Source of the DNA: Echria macrotheca
Taxonomy: Eukaryota; Ascomycota; Sordariomycetes; Sordariales; Schizotheciaceae
Length of the DNA stretch: 64,000 bases
Direction: 5' to 3'
Assembly (NCBI GenBank): GCA_030411725.1
Contig: MU839829.1
Coordinates: 124,001 to 188,000, forward strand
The position numbers were made by a program, and so were the translations under genes. Below, in pieces: positions 32,287 through 41,775 of the stretch. Position 1 is the first letter of the stretch; the number at the start of each line of letters is the position of its first letter. Under the pieces are notes generated by a model that saw nothing but the letters and a program-made list of their open reading frames with translations, was not told the origin of the DNA and did no database searches.

Positions 32287-33129
32287 ATGAAGTCGCTCGC
32301 TTGCCTCCCGCTCCTTTTCACCTCCGCACTCGCGGCCGCGGTCGCGGTGGTCCAGCGCTCTCCCTCTCCCCGTATGTCTGCGCGGGGGGGGGGGGGGGGG
32401 GGCGCCGGGGGGGGGGGGGGGGGGGCGGGGGGGGGGGGGGGGGGGGACACGNNNNNNNNNNCTTTGTTTTCGGTCGGTTGGCTCCCCCGCCTTTTACCCC
32501 CCCCCCCCGGGGGCGGGGGGGGGGGGGGCCCGCCCCCCCCCCCCCCCCCCCTGTCCCCCCCCCCCCCCCCCCCCCCCCAAATGTCCAACTCAACACGAAA
32601 ACCTACTAACTCAAGAAAAACAAAAACAGTAAACCCCAACGGCCCCTCCACCCCACCCTGTCCCGCCCCGCGCGTCCTCTGCGACGACATCTGCTGCCAA
32701 GCAAACTACATCTGCTCCTCCACCTCCTTCACATGCGTCAAGAAACCGCCCCCCCCTCCGCCCGGAAATCTGACCATAAGCTGGATGACCGACCGCGCCG
32801 GCAATCCCAACATCATCGTACTACACGGCCGCGGCTTCTCGCAGGGCGCGGCCGTGGGGATCACGGAGAACTGGATCCAGTGGGAGGGGACTAACAACGA
32901 CATCCCCGGGTATGCGTCGCTTACGACCTGGTCGCATGATTTTGCGGGCTTGGTGGATTTTGATTATAGTACCGGCATTCAGGACTGTGGGAGGGCGGGG
33001 AGTCCGGGGGCGGGAACGTTTGGGGAGCCGGCGGATTTGCATGTTTTGGATTGGGCCTTGATGAAGACTGTGGTTGATATTCAGGTTAGGGCGCAGTTTG
33101 GGGGGCTTTGTAAGAGTGTTGGGGCTTGA
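32287..33129 (+). CDS. Small secreted Cys-containing protein, unknown function
   Basis: Two exons are proposed, 32287-32371 and 32630-33129, giving 194 aa. The donor is GTATGT and the acceptor is preceded by an ideal ctactaac branch site; the frame is kept. The signal peptide spans residues 1 to about 20 (MKSLACLPLLFTSALAAAVA). A Cys cluster follows (CPAPRVLCDDICCQANYIC and one more Cys), then a Pro run and a domain of about 120 residues with Trp-rich segments (ENWIQWEG, LTTWSHDFAGL). I do not recognise the family. The predicted intron contains a 10-N gap and long G and C runs, so its length is not reliable. If the tract were read through, it would encode only polyglycine/polyproline, which argues for splicing. 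Confidence 0.7.
   Translation: MKSLACLPLLFTSALAAAVAVVQRSPSPRMSARGGGGGGAGGGGGGAGGGGGGDTXXXXLFSVGWLPRLLPPPPGGGGGGGPPPPPPPLSPPPPPPPQMSNSTRKPTNSRKTKTVNPNGPSTPPCPAPRVLCDDICCQANYICSSTSFTCVKKPPPPPPGNLTISWMTDRAGNPNIIVLHGRGFSQGAAVGITENWIQWEGTNNDIPGYASLTTWSHDFAGLVDFDYSTGIQDCGRAGSPGAGTFGEPADLHVLDWALMKTVVDIQVRAQFGGLCKSVGA
32384..32578. other. Assembly gap bordered by poly-G and poly-C
   Basis: Ten N (32452-32461) are flanked by an almost pure G tract on the left (32384-32446) and long G/C homopolymers, mostly C, on the right (32500-32578). It lies wholly inside the predicted intron of the secreted-protein gene. The pattern looks like a sequencing or assembly artefact. Confidence 0.8.
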
Positions 33130-33435
33130 GGGGGGGCGTTTGTTAGAGGGCATCAACGAGCCGGTTACCTACCTACCTACCTAGATAAAGTGGGTGTTGC
33201 GTCAATAATAAACTGATGGAACTCTAGGTAATCATTTGGGAAGGGGTCTACATTGGCTAGCAGCGAGCCTGTTGGTTTCTATCTCAGTCAACCAAGCAGC
33301 TCAAAAGCTTCCATATTACGATTAACATCGGGGTTGAAGCAGACAAAAACTCGATGATTGCCGCGTAAAGTGCCCCCACTCAGATACCTATCCCATACCA
33401 ACCTGTGTGTAATAGCCCAACAAAAACAACAGCGC
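33130..33435. other. Intergenic, convergent 3' flanks
   Basis: Shared 3' region with a short (CTAC)n run near 33170. No gene or RNA is seen. Confidence 0.4.
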
Positions 33436-36400
33436 TCACACCTCAGTCTCAATCCCCTGATCCTTATCCCCATGTCTCAGCTTACTCCCCACCTTGCCCT
33501 TCCCATCCTTGACCCGATCAACCATCCAGTCCAACGTCCTCGTCGCCTTCCATTGCATCACGCCCCTGTGCTTGCGGTGCAGCCGTTTACTGTGACGCTT
33601 ATAGTCCTGTATCTGCTCGAGGGGTCCCCTCTTCCCATCATCGTCATCCCCACTCTTCCCTTCAAGCAACGTCGACGCCCGTTCCTTTATCTTGGATATT
33701 GGTCCCTTTTTGCCCTCCCCAGAATCCGAATCGCTGTCGCTGGATGAACCCTCGCCCGCCTTGCGGAGCATCTTGCGCTTCTCCGCCTCGGCTTGCGAAT
33801 CTCGCTTCTTGATCCCGCCACTGTGAAAATCGCTCGATGCGTCCGAATCGTCATCCGATCCCGACTCCGACTCAGAGCTATCCGATGCCGAGTCCCAGCT
33901 GGCCAACGAATCTTCCTCATCCTCAGCCATCTTCTCGTCATTCACCGTATCCAGAACTTCCATCACGCCCTTGAGCTCCCTGTTCTTCGAGTTGTCCGCA
34001 TACGACTTATGATACCCGCTCAAGCCCCTCCACAGCCGCACCGTCATTTCAATCTCTCCAAGCGGCTGTTCCCCCTCCTCGAGCCCATGGTAGTCGGCGC
34101 AGCTCCGCGCCCGCTGCAATTGCTTCTTCCCGCCCTTCCAGACTTTGAGCCGAACCGTCTTCTCTTCTTCGTCCGGGATCTCCCCCAGCCAGAGTACCGC
34201 TAACGCGGGGTTATGCTCGGACACAACAGACGAGTTGCGAAACTCAACCACTAGCGCCGTCGCGTACCGCTTGATAACACCCAGAAACACCCCGTCCTCG
34301 TCCTTGCGGTGCTTGGGCACCCACACGCCATCCTCTCCTTCGGCGGCACGCATCTTGGCCTTCCCAATCTTGGTCTTGAGCTTCAGCTTGCACCCCTTTA
34401 GCTCATCCGGTAGAGTCCCGACACTCCGAACAGGTCCCTTGACCTCGAGCGTGCCATAGTCCCACCCAGTCAACTCCTTGGGCAGCTTAAGCTCGACACT
34501 GCGCCATACCAGACTCACCCGTGCACGACCGTACCCGATCCCACCGGCAAGAGGATACGTGGCCATGACCTGACTACGCTTGTCGAACACGCGACGAAGA
34601 GGAAGATACACAACCCCGAGAAGGGGATCATTCTCACCCTCCCGAGCGTCACGCACAGAGACAATCACCTCGGCCGTTCTCCAGTCGCGAACAAAACGCT
34701 CGGTACCAGCGTTGAAGAACGGCTTGGCATTCTTGGGCTTCGTCCTGGTCCGGTAGATCTTGCGATGGTTCAAGATTACGGTGCAGTAGCTGTCGGGCAA
34801 ATCATCCGACTGCTCGGCCTCGTCCTCGCGGTGGCCGTCATCGCCGCCCGACCGGTCCCGGTTGAGCTTGGCCACCTCGAGCCCCGTAATATTGTGGATC
34901 TGGATCCCAAGGATACCACTCGGGAAGCCCTCAGGGGGCGGCGCGGATATTGTCAAGGACGACTCAAGCTCCTTCAGGTCCTGGGCCTCCTGCTGGCGGA
35001 GCTCGTCCGACACGTCGCGTGACGAGATGGCTTCGCGCAGCTTGGAGCGCGCGTCGCGGGCCACACGCTCCTTCATAGCCTCGGGGGACCGGATGCTGGG
35101 GTCGAACGTTTGCTTGTCGAGTTGACACTGCTGGATATGGGCCTTGGAGAAGAAGCCGACCGACCACGTCATGGTCCCCGGCATGCTCTCATCGGGGTCC
35201 TCGCCCTGCAGCGGGTCCTCCCTGTCGCACATCTTATTTTGTGTTTCTGGGCTGTGAATGAGCCGCTTGATATCAATTTCGACACGGCCCAAATCGTCGT
35301 CGGCGGTGTACTTGTCCGAGTCCCACAGCTGCAGCCGCAGACTCTCGTCGGCATTAATCTCGTCGGGCGTCACCAGGACCATGGCCCACTCATTCCAGTT
35401 CGGCTCCTGGCTGTCGACAATGATGCGCGTCGAGAAAACGGGCTTGCCAAACTTGCCCCACGACACGCTAACATATGAATCGCTCGAGCCCTTGATGGGT
35501 CCCAGACTGCCGTCGCCCTCCTTGAAGCCGCGGGCCTTCTTGATATGGACCAATACCACGCCGCGGGCCATGGTATCCTTCTTGAAGTCGTCGCCCATGA
35601 GCATGTCCTTGAGGTCCAATGTAAGCGACTTGGGCGCGACATACTCGGCGAGGGCGGCGTCGATCGATGATTGGACGAAGGAAGAGATAAGCGGGACGTT
35701 CATGACGTTCAGGCTGTGCTTCGATAGCGGAACGCACGACAGGTCGGCTTTGGGTTGGCCCAGAAAGGTCAGAGTGCAGAGCTGGAAGAAGGGCGGGTCG
35801 GGTGTTAGTTGGAGGCGGAGACGCATGATGCCGACGATGCCTCGCAGCTCAACCCAGACGGGAACGGGGATGCCGCCGGGGAGGTAGAATTTGAGGTAGA
35901 GGTGAGCATTCTTCGCCTTGCTTTTGATCGATTTGCCCGAAGATCGGGCCCGGTAGGCGAATGCTAATTCCATGTTGACAAAGTCGCCCTCTTCGGCCTC
36001 CATGCCCTCGCGAATCTGTTGGTTCTCCTGTTCTCCCTGACCGTCATTCTGCTTGTCGTCGCCCTCAGCATCTGCATCTTGGCCCTGCTCAGAAACGGTC
36101 CTGTCGTTGTCCTTGACCGGCTTCAGGCTGCCCTGTGAGTCTACCGACTGTCCGGCGGCGCCTGTAGGGAGCCATCTTATCCCGAGGATGCGGAATGCCT
36201 CGCTGCCTTGGCCAATGTCGTCAACGCTGACCATGCGGATCACCTTCGGAAGAGAGGCCTGCATCACATCCTCAAGCGTGTCGGTGATGGAAGCAAATAG
36301 GTCGGGGTTGATGAGGCGCCAGATCGAGGCAAGCAAGCTGTTGAGCCAGGCCACGGATTCCGGCAGTTCGATGTCCAAGTCATTGCGACTGATTTCCTGT

Positions 36401-37419
36401 TGCCGCGCGGCATCCCACGTCTCCTCCTCGAAGATTTGGTCCACCTTCTTCGAGAGCCAGCCGGAAGTGGTGTGGACGACTGCAAATCCGACCGCAACGA
36501 TAGCCGAGAGAGCTGCCAGAATGGTCATCCAGGGCCACGAGTTGTGGGTGGCCGTCGAGCTGCCAAACCACCCCTTTCCAGAATCTTGGCGCATCTTCAT
36601 GGTAACCACAAGTCCTACCACGACTACAAAGCCGCAGATGGTTGTCAGTCCCGCCAACATGCCCGTTCGGAAGGTAGCCATCATCTCGAGCTTGGTATCG
36701 TCAAAATTGGGTGGCGGAAAGAGCTTGCGCATGCCATTGAGACCCCGCCGTAGCTCGTCCTTTTCTTGGTCCAGCTGTTCCTGTGACTTGGACCCACATT
36801 TGATGCCAGTCCATGAGCGTGGTTCCTCATCAACACCGGGCACATTCTCCGGGCTGGCCTTGAGATCCTTCTCGGTCATGTCGTGGACGATGACGGGTAG
36901 ATGCGTAACAGGATCCGTGACTTCGCGACCGCCGCCGTGGCGCTTTGCCTTTTTCATGGTCTTGCGCTTCTCCTTGGGGTCGATGGAGCCGGCGACCGTC
37001 TCGGTGGCCGACTTCGCCTTGTCCTTTGACTTTTTTTGATCCTTGCCGCCCGACTTTTCGTCTTGTGTATCGTGGCCATCGTCGTCGTCTCCGCGGCCTG
37101 GGTCATTGAGGGAGTTCTGCGACGAGTCGGGCGGACCTGAAGCATTCCTGTTGGCTGCAGGATACAAATCTCCCCGGGGCTTGTCCTGGTCTTTGGCGAT
37201 GGTCTTTATGGACTCAAATGCACGCTTCGTCTTCGATTGGTCCTGCTCTTGCGCATCTTGGTCGTCGTCCTGGTATTCGGGATTGTCATTGGACTCGTCC
37301 TCGCGTTGCTTGATCTCGGCGCGATGTTCGCGGTATCGCCGGACCGTGGGCACTGGATGCTTAGACGTGTACGGGCCACCGTGCGCCCGTCGCGGGCCGC
37401 GCTCTTCGAAATCATCCAT
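33436..37419 (-). CDS. Mug190/tricalbin-like SMP- and C2-domain protein
   Basis: Single exon, 1327 aa. Such proteins sit in the ER membrane and transfer or bind lipids at membrane contact sites. A charged, disordered N-terminus spans 1-230. Two hydrophobic segments lie at about 253-275 and 296-316 (a hairpin anchor). An SMP-like lipid-transfer domain spans about 350-640 (ESVAWLNSLLASIWRLINPD at its start). A first C2 domain covers about 655-800 (RGVVLVHIKKARGF, SDSYVSV, EPNWNE). A second covers about 890-1030 (SGILGIQIHNITGLEV, DSYCTVIL). The acidic/serine-rich C-tail is followed by a basic end. The layout matches fungal Mug190-type C2 proteins. The first Met at 37419 is used; nothing upstream fits better. 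The protein appears intact, and Ca2+ dependence is not certain. Confidence 0.85.
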   Translation of the reverse strand: MDDFEERGPRRAHGGPYTSKHPVPTVRRYREHRAEIKQREDESNDNPEYQDDDQDAQEQDQSKTKRAFESIKTIAKDQDKPRGDLYPAANRNASGPPDSSQNSLNDPGRGDDDDGHDTQDEKSGGKDQKKSKDKAKSATETVAGSIDPKEKRKTMKKAKRHGGGREVTDPVTHLPVIVHDMTEKDLKASPENVPGVDEEPRSWTGIKCGSKSQEQLDQEKDELRRGLNGMRKLFPPPNFDDTKLEMMATFRTGMLAGLTTICGFVVVVGLVVTMKMRQDSGKGWFGSSTATHNSWPWMTILAALSAIVAVGFAVVHTTSGWLSKKVDQIFEEETWDAARQQEISRNDLDIELPESVAWLNSLLASIWRLINPDLFASITDTLEDVMQASLPKVIRMVSVDDIGQGSEAFRILGIRWLPTGAAGQSVDSQGSLKPVKDNDRTVSEQGQDADAEGDDKQNDGQGEQENQQIREGMEAEEGDFVNMELAFAYRARSSGKSIKSKAKNAHLYLKFYLPGGIPVPVWVELRGIVGIMRLRLQLTPDPPFFQLCTLTFLGQPKADLSCVPLSKHSLNVMNVPLISSFVQSSIDAALAEYVAPKSLTLDLKDMLMGDDFKKDTMARGVVLVHIKKARGFKEGDGSLGPIKGSSDSYVSVSWGKFGKPVFSTRIIVDSQEPNWNEWAMVLVTPDEINADESLRLQLWDSDKYTADDDLGRVEIDIKRLIHSPETQNKMCDREDPLQGEDPDESMPGTMTWSVGFFSKAHIQQCQLDKQTFDPSIRSPEAMKERVARDARSKLREAISSRDVSDELRQQEAQDLKELESSLTISAPPPEGFPSGILGIQIHNITGLEVAKLNRDRSGGDDGHREDEAEQSDDLPDSYCTVILNHRKIYRTRTKPKNAKPFFNAGTERFVRDWRTAEVIVSVRDAREGENDPLLGVVYLPLRRVFDKRSQVMATYPLAGGIGYGRARVSLVWRSVELKLPKELTGWDYGTLEVKGPVRSVGTLPDELKGCKLKLKTKIGKAKMRAAEGEDGVWVPKHRKDEDGVFLGVIKRYATALVVEFRNSSVVSEHNPALAVLWLGEIPDEEEKTVRLKVWKGGKKQLQRARSCADYHGLEEGEQPLGEIEMTVRLWRGLSGYHKSYADNSKNRELKGVMEVLDTVNDEKMAEDEEDSLASWDSASDSSESESGSDDDSDASSDFHSGGIKKRDSQAEAEKRKMLRKAGEGSSSDSDSDSGEGKKGPISKIKERASTLLEGKSGDDDDGKRGPLEQIQDYKRHSKRLHRKHRGVMQWKATRTLDWMVDRVKDGKGKVGSKLRHGDKDQGIETEV

Positions 37420-37850
37420 GGCGTTTCTGTGTGTTTCTAGAAGATGGGTTTGTTGATTGTTGAAGTAGACGCGTCAACATGTACAGGTACCTGCCCCGAA
37501 AAATGTTGTGGCTGAGAAAGAGCAATGAGAATCCTCAACTTGGAGAAGACAAACGGGAAAGCAGCAGCGGCGACATTCCGCATGTCGACTTCGATAATGG
37601 CGACATTATGGAAGCAAAAACCTGAAGTTGCGATGAAGCGGAAGAAGATGGCATTGGTGCTCTGTGCTTGGTATGACGCCGGTTACGTCACTGTACCAGT
37701 CCACGACGACTCTTGGCGAACCGGTGAGGGGTGGGGCAACCCTAACCCTGATTACTTATGGGCTGATTAATCATGCAAGCTGGCGGCACGTTTTGACTCC
37801 GGCTCGGTCTTCGCTTTCTGGACTCGGACATTACCTGAATGCTGTGGGGT

Positions 37851-37857
37851 TATAAAT
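37851..37857 (+). promoter_or_regulatory. TATA box of the SDR gene
   Basis: TATAAAT lies about 100 bp upstream of the SDR start codon, followed by a CA/T-rich leader. Confidence 0.5.
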
Positions 37858-37954
37858 CTGAGCGTGATTCCAGATCTTCTGCATCATCATCATCATCCAT
37901 CATCTCTCATTTTCGTCGCTTCAAAAAGTGTTATCTCTTATCAGTCTTATCAGG

Positions 37955-38966
37955 ATGAAAATTGACGCAATCCGACAGGCCAACGCGGCCTTTGCAGCGG
38001 AGCACAATACGGAGCTGGTGGCGGTGTTTGCGGGCGGCACCGGCGGCATCGGCTCCAGCACCCTGGAAAAGCTAGCGGCCGTGGTGGAGTCGGCCACGTT
38101 CTACATCGCCGGCCGATCCACCGTCCGGTTCGCCCCGCAACGGGCCGCCCTGGAAAAGATCAACCCGAATGTCAAGATTGTCTTCTTTGAGTGTGACATT
38201 TCCCTGCTGGCCGATGTCGACGCCTTCGCCAAGCTTGTCCGCGAGAACGAGACCAAGGTCGACTATCTGTACATGAGTCCGGGTGTGCTGCCTCTGGTCG
38301 GGGGTGCACAGTGTGAGTCGAACTCAAAGAGTGCCTTAAATGGTTGAGTTGCTAACACAGGTCCCAGACACAAAAGAAGGTCTGGAGCGATCGTTCGCGC
38401 TGTCATACTACTCGCGCCTTCGTCTCACCTACAACCTGCTTCCGCTCCTCCAGACGGCACCCCACCCCCGCGTGCTGAGCGTGCTGAATGGCGGCAGGGA
38501 GGCACCCCTTGTGGAGGATGACCTTGGCATGGAGAAGAACTGGACAGCCCTCGGCGCCATGGGCCAGGTGACGACGCTGAACACGCTGGCCTTCGACCAT
38601 CTCGCCTCGCAGAATCACAAGATCGCCTTCATCCACGCCTTCCCAGGCTTCGTCAAGACGGAAATCGGGGCCAACATGAAGGCCGCCCCCGATGCCGGAA
38701 TTTTGGGACAAATCTACGCGTCGGTGGTCAAGGGCGTTGTCAGCATCATGATGTTTTTCCTGGGTATCACACCCGAAGAGTCTGGCGAGAGGATGGCCTA
38801 CCACCTTACTAGTTCGACATTTGCGCCGGGTGTGTCGCTCCTGAATGAGCACAGTGAGGTAGTGCCGGGTCCAAGTATTCTGGCCAAGTACAGGGCGGAC
38901 GGGTGGCCGGACAGGGTGTGGGAGTTCACTCAGGGTGTATTCGACAAGGTAGCACAGAGAGGATAG
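37955..38966 (+). CDS. Short-chain dehydrogenase/reductase-like protein, atypical active site
   Basis: Two exons, 37955-38312 and 38368-38966, with a 55-bp intron, giving 318 aa. It has a Rossmann fold for NAD(P) with VFAGGTGGIG at about 24-33. The splice (donor GTGAGT, acceptor CAG at 38365-38367) yields GGAQYTKEGLE, a segment typical of this fungal group; the nearer AG at 38360 would break the frame. The classical SDR Ser-Tyr-xxx-Lys is not evident. Where it should lie the sequence reads LSVLNGGRE ... GAMGQVTTLNTLAF. The protein may therefore be a divergent reductase or a binding protein. It is convergent with the hydrolase gene, with 88 bp between stops. The substrate is unknown. Confidence 0.82.
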
Positions 38967-39054
38967 TTGGAAAAATAGGTAGCCAATGGAACTCGTCAAG
39001 GATGTAACTGTGCGTCTGAAGACACTGCGATCGTGAAACAAGGCGGAGAAGATC

Positions 39055-40110
39055 TCAGTCCTCCGTGAAGAACTTAACCACATCGTCGACAACCCGCTCC
39101 GGCTGTCCACCCTTCGCCCGTTCCAGCACCAGCTCATGACCGGCCCCCTTGTACAGAGCCTTCTTCGCACCCAACAACCTCTCCAACGCATCAAGCCCCT
39201 GCTGTAAATACCCAACACTCTTGTCGCCCCCTATAGCCAGCACCCGTCCCCTCACCACCTCCCTGATCCCCTTCACCCGGTCCGAGTGCCCAATCCCCCC
39301 CTCCCCCACTGCCCAGTCAAACCGAATCGTCCCCGCGAGCCCAATAATCGTACAAACACCGTAATCCCCTTCCTCTTCCCCGTCTCGTTCCTTCCGCAGC
39401 GCGACCTCGGCCTCCTGCTTCGGCCCAAGGACTTTATTGACAAGAAACCGCAGCGCAAACCGAGGGAGGAACCACATAGGCCCCAGGTGCGCGGCCTTGA
39501 TAGCCGTGATGAGCGTCTCGGTCGGAGACGTCTTCGCCAGCGCGGCGGCCTCGCGACTGAGAAGCGGGTGGAACTCGGGGAGGGCGAGGTCTGAGAAGAA
39601 GAGGGGGGGTTCGTAGAGGATTACCTTTGGGGGGACTTTTTCAGAGGAGGACGTGTTTGAATCGGGCGAGTAGTAGGTGATGAGGTAGTTCAGCGTCAGC
39701 ACGGCGCCGGACGAGTGGCCGAGGAGGTACTCGGCCCCCGTGGCGGTCGCGACGGTTCGGATGTCGGCGATGTCGGTGGCGATTATGCCGCGGCAGAAGG
39801 ACTCGGGGAAGACGCGTGGGTAGGTCTTTGTGCTGGCGACTAGTGTGTCTGGCGCGTTTTCGGCGAGGGCTTCGGAGGAGGTGAGCGCGGCGGGGTACGG
39901 GCCCGATCGGCCACGGCCGCGGCGCGACATCGTATTGACGGTGAAGTGTTTCGAGAGGAGAACGGCAAGGTCGCGAAAGGTTAGGGCGTATGAGCCGGCG
40001 CCGTGGATGAGGAGGATCGATGGACCGGTGCCGATGGTGTAGTAGCTCAGGGGGGTGCCGTCGTTGGCTGTGATGAAGTGGTGGGTGAAAGGGGGTGCTG
40101 GCTCGGCCAT
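39055..40110 (-). CDS. Alpha/beta hydrolase
   Basis: Single exon, 351 aa from the Met at 40110; an upstream in-frame Met at 40185 is possible but adds only a low-quality leader. It has the alpha/beta hydrolase fold. The oxyanion segment is LLIHGAGS at about 33-40, the nucleophile elbow GHSSG at 131-135 (Ser133), a candidate acid is in GGDKSVG, and the catalytic His is in YKGAGHE (His325). No signal peptide is present, so it is likely cytosolic. It would cleave an ester, lactone or similar bond, and the substrate cannot be read. It is transcribed towards the SDR. Confidence 0.88.
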   Translation of the reverse strand: MAEPAPPFTHHFITANDGTPLSYYTIGTGPSILLIHGAGSYALTFRDLAVLLSKHFTVNTMSRRGRGRSGPYPAALTSSEALAENAPDTLVASTKTYPRVFPESFCRGIIATDIADIRTVATATGAEYLLGHSSGAVLTLNYLITYYSPDSNTSSSEKVPPKVILYEPPLFFSDLALPEFHPLLSREAAALAKTSPTETLITAIKAAHLGPMWFLPRFALRFLVNKVLGPKQEAEVALRKERDGEEEGDYGVCTIIGLAGTIRFDWAVGEGGIGHSDRVKGIREVVRGRVLAIGGDKSVGYLQQGLDALERLLGAKKALYKGAGHELVLERAKGGQPERVVDDVVKFFTED

Positions 40111-40480
40111 GGCGGGTAGAAGCGTCCAAGTATTGTGTCTGACCGTCAAGATGAGTTTGGTTGAGTGTCTGGTTTTCGAAACCACGTCTTCATCATCCGG
40201 GGGCTCTCTCCTTTAATAACCACGAGGCGCGCTTGGGTTGTCGGCCGCCTGAGTTGCCGGCCCGGCTGTTCGGATTTCGGCATCCCCCGTCCTCCGTTCC
40301 GACCCCCCGAGATTCAGCCAATGGGATCCACTGCGCCGGCTCCGGTCGGCGGATCACTCATCAGCAATCCCGCCGCGATGGAGAAAATCGCTACGGGTTG
40401 CCTGCAAATGGCTTCTCTTCGTCAATACGAGCCAAATTCGGTGAATTGTCAAAGCCTCGCTAAATAATTCCCCAAAAGGG

Positions 40481-41164
40481 TCACCGCCGATTCCGATCCT
40501 CCAAGCTATCCCTCACCAACTCCAGAAACTTCACCCAGCCCGGGTCGCTTTTGGCCCTCTTCCTCCCCTCTTCTGGTCCTGGCGTCTGCGCCCTTCCCCT
40601 TTTTTCTGGTTTCTCCGTCCTCGTCCTTGACTGCGACCGCGACCGCGACCTCGAGCGCGACCGCACTGGACTCGGCGTTCTCGACCTCGACGAACTCCCG
40701 TCCCTCTCTCTCCGATGCCCATAAAGCGACGCAGTTCTCCTGTGCCGTGGATGCGGAATGATCGCCATATCCCTCTCCCCTTCTTCGTCGCTGCTACTAT
40801 CCGCAATACTCTCGGCATATCCATGTTCCCACTGCTGCCCCCTCACCCTGTAATGTGTCCCCTTCTCCTCTTCCTGGTGTTCCTTATGTCTCTTGCGTTC
40901 CTCTTTCTTTTCGGCGTGCTCCCGCGCCATCATGGTGAATGCCGTCGTTGCCACTGCCGCGCCGAGGCCCGCCTTGGCGAGGTGAATGGCCTTGTGCTTT
41001 TGGGATTTCGATAGCTTGACGACCTGGTCGGCAGCGACGGCGGTGGCGGCGAGGCCGACTACTAGATCAATCTCCTCGCCGAGGTTGACATCCTTTGTGA
41101 TGTCTTTGAGGAGACCTTTGGGGGTGTGTGGTCTGCTTGTTGCTGATGGGTCTTGATGGCTCAT
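40481..41164 (-). CDS. Conserved-type hypothetical protein with RS-rich tail
   Basis: Single exon, 227 aa. The N-terminal half holds two mildly hydrophobic, Ala-rich helices (VVGLAATAVAADQVVKL and AKAGLGAAVATTAFTMMA). A basic coiled-coil-like stretch follows (HAEKKEERKRHKEHQEEEK), then an acidic patch and an arginine/serine repeat region at about 155-190. RS tails occur in RNA-binding and chromatin proteins, but no RNA-binding domain is seen. The function is unknown. The gene is divergent from the SDR at 41776. Confidence 0.65.
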   Translation of the reverse strand: MSHQDPSATSRPHTPKGLLKDITKDVNLGEEIDLVVGLAATAVAADQVVKLSKSQKHKAIHLAKAGLGAAVATTAFTMMAREHAEKKEERKRHKEHQEEEKGTHYRVRGQQWEHGYAESIADSSSDEEGERDMAIIPHPRHRRTASLYGHRRERDGSSSRSRTPSPVRSRSRSRSRSQSRTRTEKPEKRGRAQTPGPEEGRKRAKSDPGWVKFLELVRDSLEDRNRR

Positions 41165-41775
41165 GGCAGATATTGTGTACTCGGTACGATTGAGAGGTTT
41201 GTGTTGTTTCGGGTATTGACTTCTTGCCTAGGTCTAGTTGGTAGAAGGTACTTGATGGATTTGTGTGTTGTTGGTATGAGTGCAGGGTGTTTTCGCACAC
41301 ATTTGCCGCTCCTGGTCTATAAATGGTCGTCGCCCAGGGTATGTTCAGGATGTCTGCTGACGCGATCACCGGGTCATCAGGAGATGCCATCGCGAGTTTG
41401 CGGACGCAGCTCGGTTGATTCCGGGATGTCACACCACGAGTGCAGGACGACAGGAGTGACCAATCAGGGGTAGGAAGTGCCTGATTCCGACTCATGGTCA
41501 TTCCGGATCAAACTTCAGCAACAAGATCTCCCATGCTTTGCATGCATAGATTGATTTTTTGCGCATTCCCAACTCCTCGGTGTGTGTGGTGTAGGGGCAG
41601 CGGAGATCGTCGTGGCGTCTCCGCCTGCATGTCTTTGAAACGCCTCCCGGGCCGTGTGTTGCGCCCCCCTTAGGCATCCCGGGCGGGGCTTCGTCATCGC
41701 TGAAGCTTTATCTACCTAGACTTCAACTCGACATCCACATCGAAGAAGCTCCCGCTACCCCTACCAAGTACCAAC

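Noticed and set aside
32301..32690. Glycine- and proline-rich open frames across the N gap
   Set aside because: They exist only because of the G and C homopolymers around an assembly gap inside a predicted intron.
34145..37039. Several plus-strand frames of 80-330 codons opposite the Mug190-like gene
   Set aside because: Shadows of the 1327-residue minus-strand gene, which has clear SMP and C2 domains.
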